Shown here: positions 9,295 to 17,859 of the stretch, piece by piece
Layout of the letters: each line of letters opens with the position of its first letter
Position numbering within the stretch: position 1 is the first letter of the stretch
NCBI RefSeq assembly: GCF_014200675.1
Contig: NZ_JACHCI010000009.1
Location: 124,001-188,000, forward strand
Reading direction: 5' to 3'
Origin: Janthinobacterium saanense
GTDB taxonomy: Bacteria > Pseudomonadota > Gammaproteobacteria > Burkholderiales > Burkholderiaceae_D
DNA: 64,000 bases
Translations under genes and position numbers: made by a program
The notes under the pieces: model-generated
Seen by the model: only the letters and a program-made list of their open reading frames with translations
Databases searched by the model: none
Told to the model about the DNA's origin: nothing

Positions 9295-10179
9295 ATGCAT
9301 GACATGATCAAGGATTGTGAAAGTTTGCTGGGCCAGAGCAGTTTGTCCGGGCCCGATGGCCGGCGTGGTTTCCTGAAGGTGGCGCTGGGCACGGGCTTTG
9401 CCGTGGCCGTGCTGCCGGTGGCGGCGCAAAACGTCATCAAGACCGATACCGTGGGCTTGATCGCCGGCACCATGACGGTGATGGTCGATGGCCAGGCCGT
9501 GCCCGTGTATGCGGCCCAGCCGGAAGGCAAGACGGGGTTGCCCGTGGTGCTGGTGATTTCCGAGATTTTTGGCGTGCACGAGCATATCGCCGACATGGCG
9601 CGCCGCTTCGCCAAGCAGGGTTATCTGGCGCTGGCGCCCGATTTGTTCGTGCGCCAGGGCGATCCGACCAAGGTCAGCAGCATTCCGGAATTGATGAAAG
9701 GCATTATCGCCAAGACGCCCGATGCGCAAGTCTTGTCCGATCTCGACGCCGTGGTTGCCTGGGCGAAACAGAATGGTGGCGACACCAGCCGCTTGGGCAT
9801 TACCGGTTTTTGCTGGGGCGGCAGGGTCACCTGGCTGTATTGCGCGCACAATCCGGCCGTCAAGGCGGGCGTGGCCTGGTATGGCCGCCTGGTGGGGGAA
9901 CCTAGCGCCTTGATGCCGACCAATCCCATCGATATCGCCCCTACCCTGAAAGTGCCGGTACTGGGCTTGTATGGCGGCAAGGATACGGGCATCAGCCAGG
10001 AATCGATCGCCAAGATGAAAGAAGCGCTGGCCAAGGGCGGCAACCAGTCCGAGTTCGTGGTCTACCCCGACGCGGGCCATGCCTTCAACGCCGATTACCG
10101 GGCCAGCTATATCGCGGCCGATGCGAAAGACGGCTATGCGCGCTGCCTGGCGTGGTTCAAATCGCACGGCGTTGCGTGA
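9295..10179 (+). CDS. Tat-exported dienelactone hydrolase family protein
   Basis: A 294-residue alpha/beta hydrolase of the dienelactone hydrolase family. The nucleophile is cysteine (C173 in GFCWGG), with the acid and histidine parts supplied by YGGKDTG and DAGHAFNADY. The N-terminus carries a twin-arginine signal (R23-R24 in RRGFLK, then a mild hydrophobic run ending VAAQ), so the enzyme is probably exported folded to the periplasm. A Shine-Dalgarno sequence (CAGGAG) sits before the start. The substrate is unknown; no catechol-degradation genes are nearby, so chloroaromatic metabolism should not be assumed. Confidence 0.87.
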   Translation: MHDMIKDCESLLGQSSLSGPDGRRGFLKVALGTGFAVAVLPVAAQNVIKTDTVGLIAGTMTVMVDGQAVPVYAAQPEGKTGLPVVLVISEIFGVHEHIADMARRFAKQGYLALAPDLFVRQGDPTKVSSIPELMKGIIAKTPDAQVLSDLDAVVAWAKQNGGDTSRLGITGFCWGGRVTWLYCAHNPAVKAGVAWYGRLVGEPSALMPTNPIDIAPTLKVPVLGLYGGKDTGISQESIAKMKEALAKGGNQSEFVVYPDAGHAFNADYRASYIAADAKDGYARCLAWFKSHGVA

Positions 10180-10410
10180 TCTGGCTCGTCCTGCAACGTT
10201 TCTTCTCCATCATTTAATGTGACAAGCACACCGGGCTGAAAATGCCCGGTCGCGCCTCAAGCGTGCCTCAATGCAGTACAATTGCATCTTCCCTGCGCTA
10301 CGCTGCCGCCAAGCGCTCAAAAAAATTAAATAATTAGCAATATTGCAGTCATCAGGCCAGACGCCAGCACAGCGGGCGCCCGTGACCCGGCGCCCATTTT
10401 GAGGTAAGAA
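10180..10410. other. Intergenic region upstream of ZIP transporter
   Basis: 231 nt without a gene. It holds a 7-bp stem (ACCGGGC / GCCCGGT, 10230-10250) with no T-run, an AT-rich patch around 10321-10336, and a perfect 10-bp palindrome GCAATATTGC at 10337-10346 that could be a regulator site. A strong ribosome-binding sequence GAGGT lies at 10401-10405. Confidence 0.4.
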
Positions 10411-10416
10411 ATCATC
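10401..10416 (+). promoter_or_regulatory. Shine-Dalgarno site pointing to an ATC start
   Basis: GAGGT at 10401-10405 is a strong ribosome-binding site. The codon series in the ZIP frame after the in-frame TAA at 10405-10407 is GAA ATC ATC GAT CCC GTC and so on, with no ATG or GTG before the TTG at 10438. The TTG is 32 nt from the GAGGT, too far for normal initiation, while ATC at 10411 or 10414 is at ordinary spacing. Confidence 0.5.
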
Positions 10417-10437
10417 GATCCCGTCCTTTTATCCATA

Positions 10438-11196
10438 TTGCTCGCGACCACCATCGCGGGCCTGTTCAGCATTACCGCGGCGGCGATTTTTTCGTTTGCA
10501 TTCTTGTCCAAGGTGGTCGAGCGCATGGTCAGCCTGTCGGTCGGCATCATGCTGGCGACTTCCCTGCTGCACGCCTTGCCGGAAGCGTTCGAGTCGCACG
10601 CGGACCCGCGCAGCCTGTTTGCCACTCTGCTGATCGGCTTGCTCGCCTTTTTCCTGCTGGAAAAATTCGCCATATTGCGCCATTCCCACCACCATGAAGG
10701 CGATGGCCACCACCATGCCCACGGCCACGACAAGCACGAGGCGGGCAAGGCGGGCTGGATGATTTTGGTCGGTGACGGCTTGCATAACTTTACGGACGGC
10801 ATACTGATCGCGGCCGCCTTCCTGGCCGACCCGAAACTGGGCCTGGTCACGGGCCTGGCCATCATCGCGCATGAAATCCCGCAGGAAATCGGCGACTTCA
10901 TCGTGCTCTTGAACGCCGGTTTCTCGCGTCTGCGCGCCTATGTCTTCAACCTGCTGTGCAGCCTGATGGCGGTAGCCGGCGGCTTGCTCGGTTACTTTAC
11001 CCTGGACCGCGCCAGCAATCTGATCCCTTACGTGCTGGTGTTTGCCTCGTCCGGCTTCATTTATATTGCCCTCTCCGACCTGATGCCGCAGATGCAGCGC
11101 CGCGCCACCCTGCGTGAAACCATCCCGCAAGTGATACTGATCGCCGTGGGCGTGTGTATCGTGCTGTTTTTGACACGGCACCGGCACGGTATTTGA
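10438..11196 (+). CDS. ZIP-family divalent metal transporter
   Basis: A protein of about 252 residues (261 if initiation is at ATC 10411) with about eight membrane segments, expected to move Zn2+ or other divalent metals. A histidine-rich loop (HSHHHEGDGHHHAHGHDKHE) sits between helices 3 and 4. The paired metal-site helices carry HNFTDGILIAA and HEIPQEIGDF, the hallmark of ZIP proteins. Coordinates use the conventional TTG. The ribosome-binding site argues for a non-canonical ATC start 27 or 24 nt upstream, giving an extra PVLLSIL that completes helix 1. It is followed by a strong terminator shared with sseA. Confidence 0.88.
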   Translation: MLATTIAGLFSITAAAIFSFAFLSKVVERMVSLSVGIMLATSLLHALPEAFESHADPRSLFATLLIGLLAFFLLEKFAILRHSHHHEGDGHHHAHGHDKHEAGKAGWMILVGDGLHNFTDGILIAAAFLADPKLGLVTGLAIIAHEIPQEIGDFIVLLNAGFSRLRAYVFNLLCSLMAVAGGLLGYFTLDRASNLIPYVLVFASSGFIYIALSDLMPQMQRRATLRETIPQVILIAVGVCIVLFLTRHRHGI

Positions 11197-11220
11197 TACG
11201 CATCGCCAGGATGCAGCAAG

Positions 11221-11252
11221 AAAAATGGCGGACCTGCTGGTCCGCCATTTTT
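11221..11252. terminator. Bidirectional intrinsic terminator
   Basis: A perfect 14-bp stem (AAAAATGGCGGACC pairing with GGTCCGCCATTTTT) with a 4-nt loop TGCT. The run of five A on one side and five T on the other lets it serve both the ZIP gene and the convergent sulfurtransferase gene, whose stop codon starts at the next base. Confidence 0.93.
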
Positions 11253-12107
11253 CTAACTGCCCTTCGCCACCGGCCGCGCTGGATCCGCACACCATTCACT
11301 CCACGAGCCCGGATACAGCGCGGCGCCCGGCAAGCCGGCCACTGCTAAAGCCAGCAGGTTGTGGCAGGCCGTCACGCCCGAACCACATTGCATGATGGCC
11401 GATTCTGGTGAGGCGATCAGGGCCTTGAAGTCGTGTTTCAAGGCTTGGGTACTCTTGAAACGGCCGTCGGCTTGCAGGTTGTCTTTGAAGAAACGGTTTT
11501 TCGCTCCCGGAATATGGCCGCCGACCGGGTCGATGGTTTCATTTTCCCCACGGAACCGGTCTGGCGCGCGCGCGTCGAGCACGGTCACCGCCTGGCTTTC
11601 CAGGTTTGCCACCACCTCTTGCACCGTCACGCTGCGTGTCAGGCTGGGTTTTTCGGTGATATTACCGCTTGCGCGCGGTGGTGCAACAGGCGTGACCAGT
11701 GGCAAGTTTTCTGCTTGCCAGGCGGCCAGACCGCCATCGAGCACGGCGACGGCCGGGTGGCCTAGCCAGCGCAGCAACCACCACAGGCGCGCCGCAAACA
11801 TGCCGCCTTGCGCATCGTAAGCGATCACTTGCGTGTTATCGCTGATGCCCCAGGCACGCAGGGTGGCCAACAGCTTGGCGCGGTCGGGCAGCGGATGGCG
11901 TCCCGTAAATTGCGGACCGAAGGCCGTCTTGGGGCCGGACAGGGCCGTGTCGATGTCGGCAAACTGGGCGTTCTGGATGTGGCCGGCGGCAAAGGCGTCG
12001 CTGCCGGCTTTGTGGTTCAGCAAGTCATGGCGGCAATCAAGAATGACCCAGTTGCTCTCATTCAGGTGCTGGGCCAGCTCGCTGGCGCTGATCAAGGTCG
12101 TGTACAT
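11253..12107 (-). CDS. sseA: 3-mercaptopyruvate sulfurtransferase
   Basis: A 284-residue two-domain rhodanese. It transfers sulfur from 3-mercaptopyruvate to acceptors such as cyanide or thiols. The N-terminal domain is inactive and structural (WVILDCRHDL, GRHPLPD). The C-terminal domain has the active loop C241-G-S-G-V-T, the mercaptopyruvate-type signature rather than the CRKGVT of thiosulfate sulfurtransferases. HIPGAKNRFF is the usual segment before the catalytic strand. The gene lies 14 nt after the stop of the EamA permease gene on the same strand and is probably co-transcribed with it. Confidence 0.9.
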   Translation of the reverse strand: MYTTLISASELAQHLNESNWVILDCRHDLLNHKAGSDAFAAGHIQNAQFADIDTALSGPKTAFGPQFTGRHPLPDRAKLLATLRAWGISDNTQVIAYDAQGGMFAARLWWLLRWLGHPAVAVLDGGLAAWQAENLPLVTPVAPPRASGNITEKPSLTRSVTVQEVVANLESQAVTVLDARAPDRFRGENETIDPVGGHIPGAKNRFFKDNLQADGRFKSTQALKHDFKALIASPESAIMQCGSGVTACHNLLALAVAGLPGAALYPGSWSEWCADPARPVAKGS

Positions 12108-12121
12108 AACAACAAACTCCT

Positions 12122-13048
12122 TCAGACTTCACTGGCGATGGGATCGGTGCGCGTGGCCGAGGTGGCGGGCGCGTTACGGCTACGGCTATTGTAGTAGGTT
12201 GCGGCGATGCCGGAGCACAGGATGACGGCGATGCCCAGCCAGCCATGCCAGTCGAACAGGTCGCCAAAGATCACCACGCCCCAGAAGCTGGAAAAGATGA
12301 TGCCCGTATATTGCAGATTGGCTACCACCAGGGTCTTGCCCAGTCGATAGGCGCGCGTCATGGCCATTTGCGCCATGGTGGCGCACAGGCCGATGGCGGC
12401 CAACAAGCCGATGCCAAAGCCGCTGGTATGCGCATGCCAGACGACGGGGCCACCGCCCGCGCTGGCCACATGGCCGATCACGCCGGCAAAGAAATTGACC
12501 ACCGAGAAATAAAACACCACCCGGTATTCGGGCTCGCCCAGCAAGCCAAGCTTGCGCACCTGCAAATAGGCCAGGGCCGACAGCATGCCCGAGATCAGCG
12601 CCGTGATGGCGCCGCCCAGTTGATCTGTCTCAAACACGGGGCGCAGCAGCAGGGTCACGCCGACAAAGCTCATGGCAATCGCCGCCACCAGCGGCCATTC
12701 CGCCACTTTGCCGCCTTTCCACCAGCCGCCGGCCAGCAGGATCACGGCGATCCAGATGGGCGCCATATAGTTCAGGGTCATGGCGGTGGCCAGCGGCAAG
12801 ATGGAAATCGCATAAAACCATAACCACAGGGCGATCACGCCGACCACGCCGCGCCACAGATGCTGGCCCGGCATGCTGGTCTTGAAGCTGCCGCCCTGGT
12901 ACAGGATGGTGGACGCCATGATGGTGATGCCGATGATGCCGCGATACATGACGATTTCCGAGGTGGAATACATGTCCGAGGCCAGTTTCACGCAGACACC
13001 CATGATGGCAAACATAAAACTGGCAAACAGCATCCAAAGCGAGTGCAT
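12122..13048 (-). CDS. EamA/DMT-family permease
   Basis: A 308-residue inner-membrane protein with ten predicted helices and two EamA repeats, of the drug/metabolite transporter superfamily. The start at 13048 (MHSLWMLFASFMFAIMGV) begins immediately at helix 1. The frame runs further upstream, but that extension covers the terminator of the upstream gene and is not protein-like. The repeat hallmark GIIGITIM and the WLGIAVILCSGIAATYY end are visible. The substrate is unknown; homologs export amino acids, purines or riboflavin. Confidence 0.85.
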   Translation of the reverse strand: MHSLWMLFASFMFAIMGVCVKLASDMYSTSEIVMYRGIIGITIMASTILYQGGSFKTSMPGQHLWRGVVGVIALWLWFYAISILPLATAMTLNYMAPIWIAVILLAGGWWKGGKVAEWPLVAAIAMSFVGVTLLLRPVFETDQLGGAITALISGMLSALAYLQVRKLGLLGEPEYRVVFYFSVVNFFAGVIGHVASAGGGPVVWHAHTSGFGIGLLAAIGLCATMAQMAMTRAYRLGKTLVVANLQYTGIIFSSFWGVVIFGDLFDWHGWLGIAVILCSGIAATYYNSRSRNAPATSATRTDPIASEV

Positions 13049-13072
13049 TTGATTCCTGACAAACGAGAAGAT

Positions 13073-13098
13073 AAAAAAAGGCCGCACGCGGCGGCCTT
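13073..13098 (-). terminator. Intrinsic terminator of the Rieske oxygenase gene
   Basis: On the minus strand, AAGGCCGC pairs with GCGGCCTT around a 5-nt loop, followed by further T. It lies 5 nt after the stop of the Rieske gene and just upstream of the EamA permease start. Confidence 0.88.
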
Positions 13099-13103
13099 GG
13101 AAA

Positions 13104-14204
13104 CTACAGTTCGATATTGCTGCGGTACCACTCGTGGAAATGCTGCATGCCATCTTCCATCGGCGACTGGTAAGGGCCCACTTCGCTCACGCCGCGCGCC
13201 ATCAGCACCTTGCGGCCGGCATCCATGCGCAGGGCGATTTCATCGTCCTCGACGCAGGTTTCCATATAGGCTGCCCGTTCCGCCTCGACCAGTTCGCGTT
13301 CGAACAGGGCAATTTCTTCGGGGTAATAGAACTCCACCACATTGCGGGTCTTTTGCGGACCATCCGGCCACAGGGTTGAGACGATCAGCACGTGCGGATA
13401 CCACTCGACCATGATGTTGGGATACAGGGTCAGCCAGATGGCGCCATACGGTGGCGCTTCGCCGCCACGGAATTTCAGCACCTGTTCCTGCCACTTTTGA
13501 TAGACCGGCGAGCCAGCTTGCTGCAAGCCGCGGTGCACGCCCACCGTTTGCACGCTGTAATCCTTGCCGAACTCCCAGCGCAGGTCGTCGCAGCTGACAA
13601 AGCTGCCCAGGCCCGGGTGGAACGGTTCGACGTGGTAATCTTCAAGGTAGACTTCGATGAAGGTTTTCCAGTTGTAATCGCACTCGTGGATTTCCACGTG
13701 GTCGAACAGATAGCCGGAAAAGTCGAGCTCTTTCGACACGGAAAGTTGTTTCAGCTTGTCCATGACGTTGTAGCCATTCTGTTCGAACAGCAAGCCGTTC
13801 CAGCTTTGCAGCGGCGTTTTCGACAGGTTCAGGCACGGCGTTTCAGGGAAATGCGGCGCGCCGATCAATTCACCCTTGAGGTCATAGGTCCAGCGGTGCA
13901 GCGGGCAAACGATGTTGTTGGCATTGCCGCGGCCATTGAACATCAGCGCCTGCCGGTGGCGGCACACGTTGGACAATACTTCGATGCCATTGGCGTTGCG
14001 CACGAGCATGCGCCCTTCGTTCTCAGACGCCAGGGTCGCAAAATCGCCGGTTTCCGGCACCATCAGCTCATGCCCGACATAGCGCGGACCGGCCTGGAAT
14101 AATTGCTGCATTTCACGCTGCAACAGCGTTTCGTCAAGATAGACGTGGACCGGAAGTTGCGCGTTTGAACGCGCCAGCTTGGCGTGAGTAGCCAGATCGG
14201 ACAT
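13104..14204 (-). CDS. Rieske aromatic-ring-hydroxylating oxygenase, alpha subunit
   Basis: A 366-residue oxygenase component. The Rieske [2Fe-2S] ligands are C81, H83, C100 and H103 (CRHR and CPLH). The mononuclear iron site follows in the catalytic domain: the stretch NWKTFIEVYLEDYHVEPFH supplies H191 and H196 with a conserved acid at 189. No ferredoxin or reductase partner gene is adjacent, so electrons must come from elsewhere. The substrate cannot be assigned; related single-component-like enzymes act on quaternary amines or aromatic acids. It is monocistronic, ending at a terminator at 13073-13098. Confidence 0.87.
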   Translation of the reverse strand: MSDLATHAKLARSNAQLPVHVYLDETLLQREMQQLFQAGPRYVGHELMVPETGDFATLASENEGRMLVRNANGIEVLSNVCRHRQALMFNGRGNANNIVCPLHRWTYDLKGELIGAPHFPETPCLNLSKTPLQSWNGLLFEQNGYNVMDKLKQLSVSKELDFSGYLFDHVEIHECDYNWKTFIEVYLEDYHVEPFHPGLGSFVSCDDLRWEFGKDYSVQTVGVHRGLQQAGSPVYQKWQEQVLKFRGGEAPPYGAIWLTLYPNIMVEWYPHVLIVSTLWPDGPQKTRNVVEFYYPEEIALFERELVEAERAAYMETCVEDDEIALRMDAGRKVLMARGVSEVGPYQSPMEDGMQHFHEWYRSNIEL

Positions 14205-14655
14205 CCCAACCCCCCATAAATGTACAACGGTCAGCAGTTTGCCAAGTCATCCCCCGGCAAGCGCTACAGAGAGAAAGAATCCGCAAAGACCTGAATTCAA
14301 ATTTGTTGAAACGGTATTTCGGACAGAACCGGAGATTATAACGCGGATCGGGCGCGAGATTGCCAAAACCCCCAGCAAATCCATGTTTTTCCTGCACAAG
14401 ATACGCAGCTTGTGTGCTACAAGCGCGACTCTGGCTGCCAATTTCCGGCAGATGGGGGCGATTACGCTAAAATCCACAGACAGGATGACACTATTTCCAC
14501 AACTATCTCCTCTTTTGAGCCAGCTTCCAGAGCGTCGTTCACGCTTTAGTTTTCACTTAAGAGTGTGGTTTGTTCTAAAATAACGCTTCCATGCTGGCCG
14601 GGCATCCCCGCCTTCTCCCTACAAGCCCCTGGCTGCCACGAAGAGAACTGAGTTT
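14205..14655. other. Divergent regulatory region, Rieske / xseB
   Basis: 451 nt between divergent genes with no convincing gene. It contains an inverted repeat TTCAA-N5-TTGAA at 14296-14310 and an AT-rich patch around 14545-14585 that may hold the xseB-ispA-dxs promoter; the best hexamers there (TTTCAC at 14551 and TCTAAA at 14574, spacing 17) are only moderate. I see no terminator-like hairpin. Confidence 0.35.
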
Positions 14656-14907
14656 ATGTCGAAGAAATTAACTGCCGCTGCTGCCCCGCCGGCCTCGTTT
14701 GAAGAGGCAATGGCTGAATTGGCGCAGCTGGTAACGCAAATGGAAGCGGGCCAGCTGCCGCTGGAAGCTTCGGTCGCGGCCTATCAGCGCGGCTCCGAAC
14801 TGGTCAAGTACTGCGCGGCCCAGCTCGATGGCGTCGAAGCCCAGGTGAAAGTACTGGAAGGCGATTTGCTCAAACCGTTTACGGATAATGGCGAGGCCGC
14901 ACAATGA
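14656..14907 (+). CDS. xseB: Exodeoxyribonuclease VII small subunit
   Basis: An 83-residue small subunit that binds the XseA large subunit for single-strand DNA exonuclease activity. The core FEEAMAELAQLVTQMEAGQLPLEASVAAYQRG is the family signature (two helices around an acidic/leucine zipper). The C-terminus overlaps the next start by 4 nt (ATGA), showing translational coupling to ispA. The xseB-ispA-dxs order is standard in proteobacteria. xseA is not in this window. Confidence 0.93.
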   Translation: MSKKLTAAAAPPASFEEAMAELAQLVTQMEAGQLPLEASVAAYQRGSELVKYCAAQLDGVEAQVKVLEGDLLKPFTDNGEAAQ

Positions 14908-15815
14908 CGGCCGGCCTGGATACGGTCGGCGTGACTTTCGGCGACTGGATGCAAGCGACACAGTCGCAGGTAGAAAGCCAGCTCGATCAATTCCTGCCAT
15001 CGGCAGACACTGTGCCGCACAAGCTGCACGCGGCCATGCGCTACGCGCTGCTGGGTGGCGGCAAGCGCGTGCGCCCCTTGCTGGTGCGCGCCGCCGGCGA
15101 GCTGTTTGATGCGGACGCGGACACGGTGGCGCGCGCCGCCTGTGCGCTGGAAATGATCCATGTGTATTCGCTGGTGCACGACGACATGCCCTGCATGGAT
15201 GACGATGCCTTGCGCCGTGGCAAGCCCACCGTGCACATCGCCTACGATGAAGCGACGGCCCTGCTGGTAGGCGACGCGCTGCAATCGCAAGCTTTCATGC
15301 TGCTGGCCGAAGGCGCAGCCATTCCACCGGCGCGGCAAATGGCCATGCTGCGCGTGCTGGCGCAAGCCTCGGGTTCCGCCGGCATGTGCGGCGGCCAGGC
15401 AATAGATCTCGACAGCGTGGGCTTGGCCTTGGCCTTGCCGCAGCTGGAACAGATGCATCAATTGAAAACCGGCGCCCTGTTGCGGGCGGCCGTGGTGCTG
15501 GGCGCGCTGGCTGGCAAGGATCTCACGCCTGACGAGATGACGGCGCTGAACGCCTATGCGCGCGCCGTGGGCCTGGCCTTCCAGGTGGTCGACGACGTGC
15601 TCGACGCCACCGCCGATTCTGCCACGCTGGGCAAGACGGCAGGCAAGGATGCGGCGGCCAACAAGCCGACCTATGTATCGATACTGGGGCTGGAGCCATC
15701 GAGAGCCCTGGCAGAACAATTGCGGTGCGACGCCCATGCGGCGCTGGCGCCATTCGGGGACAAGGCACGCCGCCTGCGCGAGATGGCAGACCTGGTCGTG
15801 CAGCGGAAGGCATAA
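14904..15815 (+). CDS. ispA: Farnesyl diphosphate synthase
   Basis: A 303-residue short-chain trans-prenyltransferase making farnesyl diphosphate for quinone side chains, heme O and undecaprenyl precursors. The first aspartate-rich motif is VHDDMPCMDDD, and the second is VVDDVLDAT. GGKRVRPLL binds the isopentenyl diphosphate. It overlaps xseB by 4 nt and abuts dxs with no gap, so precursor supply and chain elongation are made from one transcript. ctaB at 57.7 kb consumes its product. Confidence 0.94.
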   Translation: MTAGLDTVGVTFGDWMQATQSQVESQLDQFLPSADTVPHKLHAAMRYALLGGGKRVRPLLVRAAGELFDADADTVARAACALEMIHVYSLVHDDMPCMDDDALRRGKPTVHIAYDEATALLVGDALQSQAFMLLAEGAAIPPARQMAMLRVLAQASGSAGMCGGQAIDLDSVGLALALPQLEQMHQLKTGALLRAAVVLGALAGKDLTPDEMTALNAYARAVGLAFQVVDDVLDATADSATLGKTAGKDAAANKPTYVSILGLEPSRALAEQLRCDAHAALAPFGDKARRLREMADLVVQRKA

Positions 15816-17684
15816 ATGAAACTCTTAGAAACCATCAATGAACCGGCGCAAGTGCGTAAACTTGCGCGTTCGCAACTGACGCCGCTGGCGCAGGAATTGC
15901 GCAGCTTTTTGCTCGATTCCGTGTCCAAGACGGGCGGCCATCTGTCGTCCAACCTCGGAACGGTCGAGCTGACTGTTGCCCTGCATTACGTATTCAATAC
16001 GCCGCACGACCGCATCGTGTGGGACGTGGGCCACCAGACTTACTCGCACAAAATCCTCACCGGCCGCCGCGAGCGCATGCATACCCTGCGCCAGCGCGAC
16101 GGTATTTCGGGTTTCCCGAAACGCGATGAAAGCGAATACGACACCTTTGGCACGGCCCATTCGTCGACCTCCATCTCGGCCGCCCTGGGCATGGCGCAAG
16201 CGGCCAAGATCAAGGGCGATCCGCTGCACGCGATTGCCGTGATCGGCGACGGTTCGATGACGGCCGGCATGGCGTTCGAAGCGATGAACAATGCGGGCGT
16301 GCAGGAAGACATCAACCTGCTGGTGATCCTCAACGATAACGATATGTCGATTTCGCCGCCCGTGGGCGCGCTGAACCGCCATTTGGCGCGCCTGATGTCG
16401 GGCCAGTTCTACGCAGCCGCGAAAAACGTCGGCAAGTCCGTCTTGCCCGGCCCCGTGCTGGAACTGGCGAAACGCTTTGAAGAGCACGCCAAGGGCATGG
16501 TGGTGCCTGCCACCATGTTCGAAGAGTTCGGCTTCAATTACATTGGCCCTATCGATGGCCACGATCTCGATTCGCTGATCCCGACCCTGCAAAACATCAA
16601 GCAGCTGAAAGGCCCGCAATTCCTGCACGTGGTCACGAAAAAAGGCCAGGGCTACAAGCTGGCCGAAGCGGAACCGATTCTGTACCACGGCACCGGCAAG
16701 TTCAATCCGCTTGAGGGCATCAAGCCGGCCACGGCGCCGGCCAAGATGACGTACACCGAAGTGTTCGGCAACTGGCTGTGCGACATGGCGGCGCAAGATA
16801 AGCGCCTGGTCGGCATCACGCCGGCCATGCGCGAAGGTTCGGGCATGGTGAAGTTTGAGCAGCAATATCCGGCCCGCTATTTCGACGTGGGTATCGCCGA
16901 GCAGCACGCGGTGACCTTTGGCGCAGGCCTGGCTTGCGAAGGCCTGAAGCCGGTAGTGGCCATTTACTCGACCTTCCTGCAGCGCGCCTACGATCAGCTG
17001 ATACACGACGTGGCGCTGCAAAACCTGGACGTGACGTTCGCGCTGGACCGCGCCGGCCTGGTGGGCGCCGATGGCGCCACGCACGCTGGCAATTACGACA
17101 TGGCGTTTTTGCGCTGCATCCCGAACATGGTCATCATGGCCGCCTCGGATGAAAACGAATGCCGTCAAATGCTGACCACGGGCTACCACTATCCGGGCCC
17201 GGCGGCGATTCGCTATCCGCGCGGCGCCGGCGCTGGTGCAGCCATCGTGCAGGAATTGACGAGCATCGAAATCGGCAAGGGCGAACTCAAGCGCCAGGGT
17301 AAACGCATCGCCATCCTGGCCTTTGGCTCGATGGTGGCGCCAAGCGTGGCGGCGGGCGAGCAGCTCGACGCGACGGTGGCCAATATGCGTTTCGTCAAGC
17401 CGCTCGACGTGGCGCTGGTGAAACAATTGGCCGCTGACCACGATTACCTGGTGACGGTGGAAGAGGGTTGCATCATGGGCGGCGCCGGTTCGGCCGTGGC
17501 GGAAGCGCTGGCGCTTGAGGCCATCGTCAAGCCTGTATTGATGCTGGGCTTGCCGGACAAGTTCATCGACCATGGCGACCCGGTGCAGTTGCTGAAAAGC
17601 GTGGGCCTCGATGGCGCGGGCATTGCCGCCTCCATCCTCCAGCGCTTTGGCGACACGGCGCCGCGGCTGGCGGTGGTCAGCTGA
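15816..17684 (+). CDS. dxs: 1-deoxy-D-xylulose-5-phosphate synthase
   Basis: A 622-residue thiamine-diphosphate enzyme, first step of the MEP isoprenoid pathway, joining pyruvate and glyceraldehyde 3-phosphate. The thiamine-binding motif starts at [13 protein letters not shown] and ends at NDNDMSIS. The N-terminal [12 protein letters not shown] and the later [15 protein letters not shown] are characteristic. The C-terminal domain is transketolase-like ([16 protein letters not shown]). The start ATG directly follows the ispA stop. A strong terminator at 17693 ends the operon. Confidence 0.96.
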   Translation: MKLLETINEPAQVRKLARSQLTPLAQELRSFLLDSVSKTGGHLSSNLGTVELTVALHYVFNTPHDRIVWDVGHQTYSHKILTGRRERMHTLRQRDGISGFPKRDESEYDTFGTAHSSTSISAALGMAQAAKIKGDPLHAIAVIGDGSMTAGMAFEAMNNAGVQEDINLLVILNDNDMSISPPVGALNRHLARLMSGQFYAAAKNVGKSVLPGPVLELAKRFEEHAKGMVVPATMFEEFGFNYIGPIDGHDLDSLIPTLQNIKQLKGPQFLHVVTKKGQGYKLAEAEPILYHGTGKFNPLEGIKPATAPAKMTYTEVFGNWLCDMAAQDKRLVGITPAMREGSGMVKFEQQYPARYFDVGIAEQHAVTFGAGLACEGLKPVVAIYSTFLQRAYDQLIHDVALQNLDVTFALDRAGLVGADGATHAGNYDMAFLRCIPNMVIMAASDENECRQMLTTGYHYPGPAAIRYPRGAGAGAAIVQELTSIEIGKGELKRQGKRIAILAFGSMVAPSVAAGEQLDATVANMRFVKPLDVALVKQLAADHDYLVTVEEGCIMGGAGSAVAEALALEAIVKPVLMLGLPDKFIDHGDPVQLLKSVGLDGAGIAASILQRFGDTAPRLAVVS

Positions 17685-17692
17685 TTCAGACG

Positions 17693-17721
17693 AAAGCGAC
17701 ACTGCGGTGTCGCTTTTTTTT
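17693..17721 (+). terminator. Intrinsic terminator of the xseB-ispA-dxs operon
   Basis: An 8-bp stem AGCGACAC / GTGTCGCT with a 4-nt loop, preceded by AA and followed by eight T, starting 9 nt after the dxs stop. Confidence 0.92.
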
Positions 17722-17859
17722 CGCATGATTCCGGTGTTTACGCTGCACTGCAACATTTTGGATCGCGGCAATGATACGATCCTGTTTTCATCCTCAACGA
17801 AGCTGACCTTGCGACTCAGGACACTCCATCGCCGCGCGCGCACCTCGACCAGCCGGTTT

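Noticed and set aside
10201-10400. Possible metal riboswitch before the ZIP gene
   Set aside because: Only a simple 7-bp hairpin and a palindrome are seen; no consensus of a known metal riboswitch could be matched by eye.
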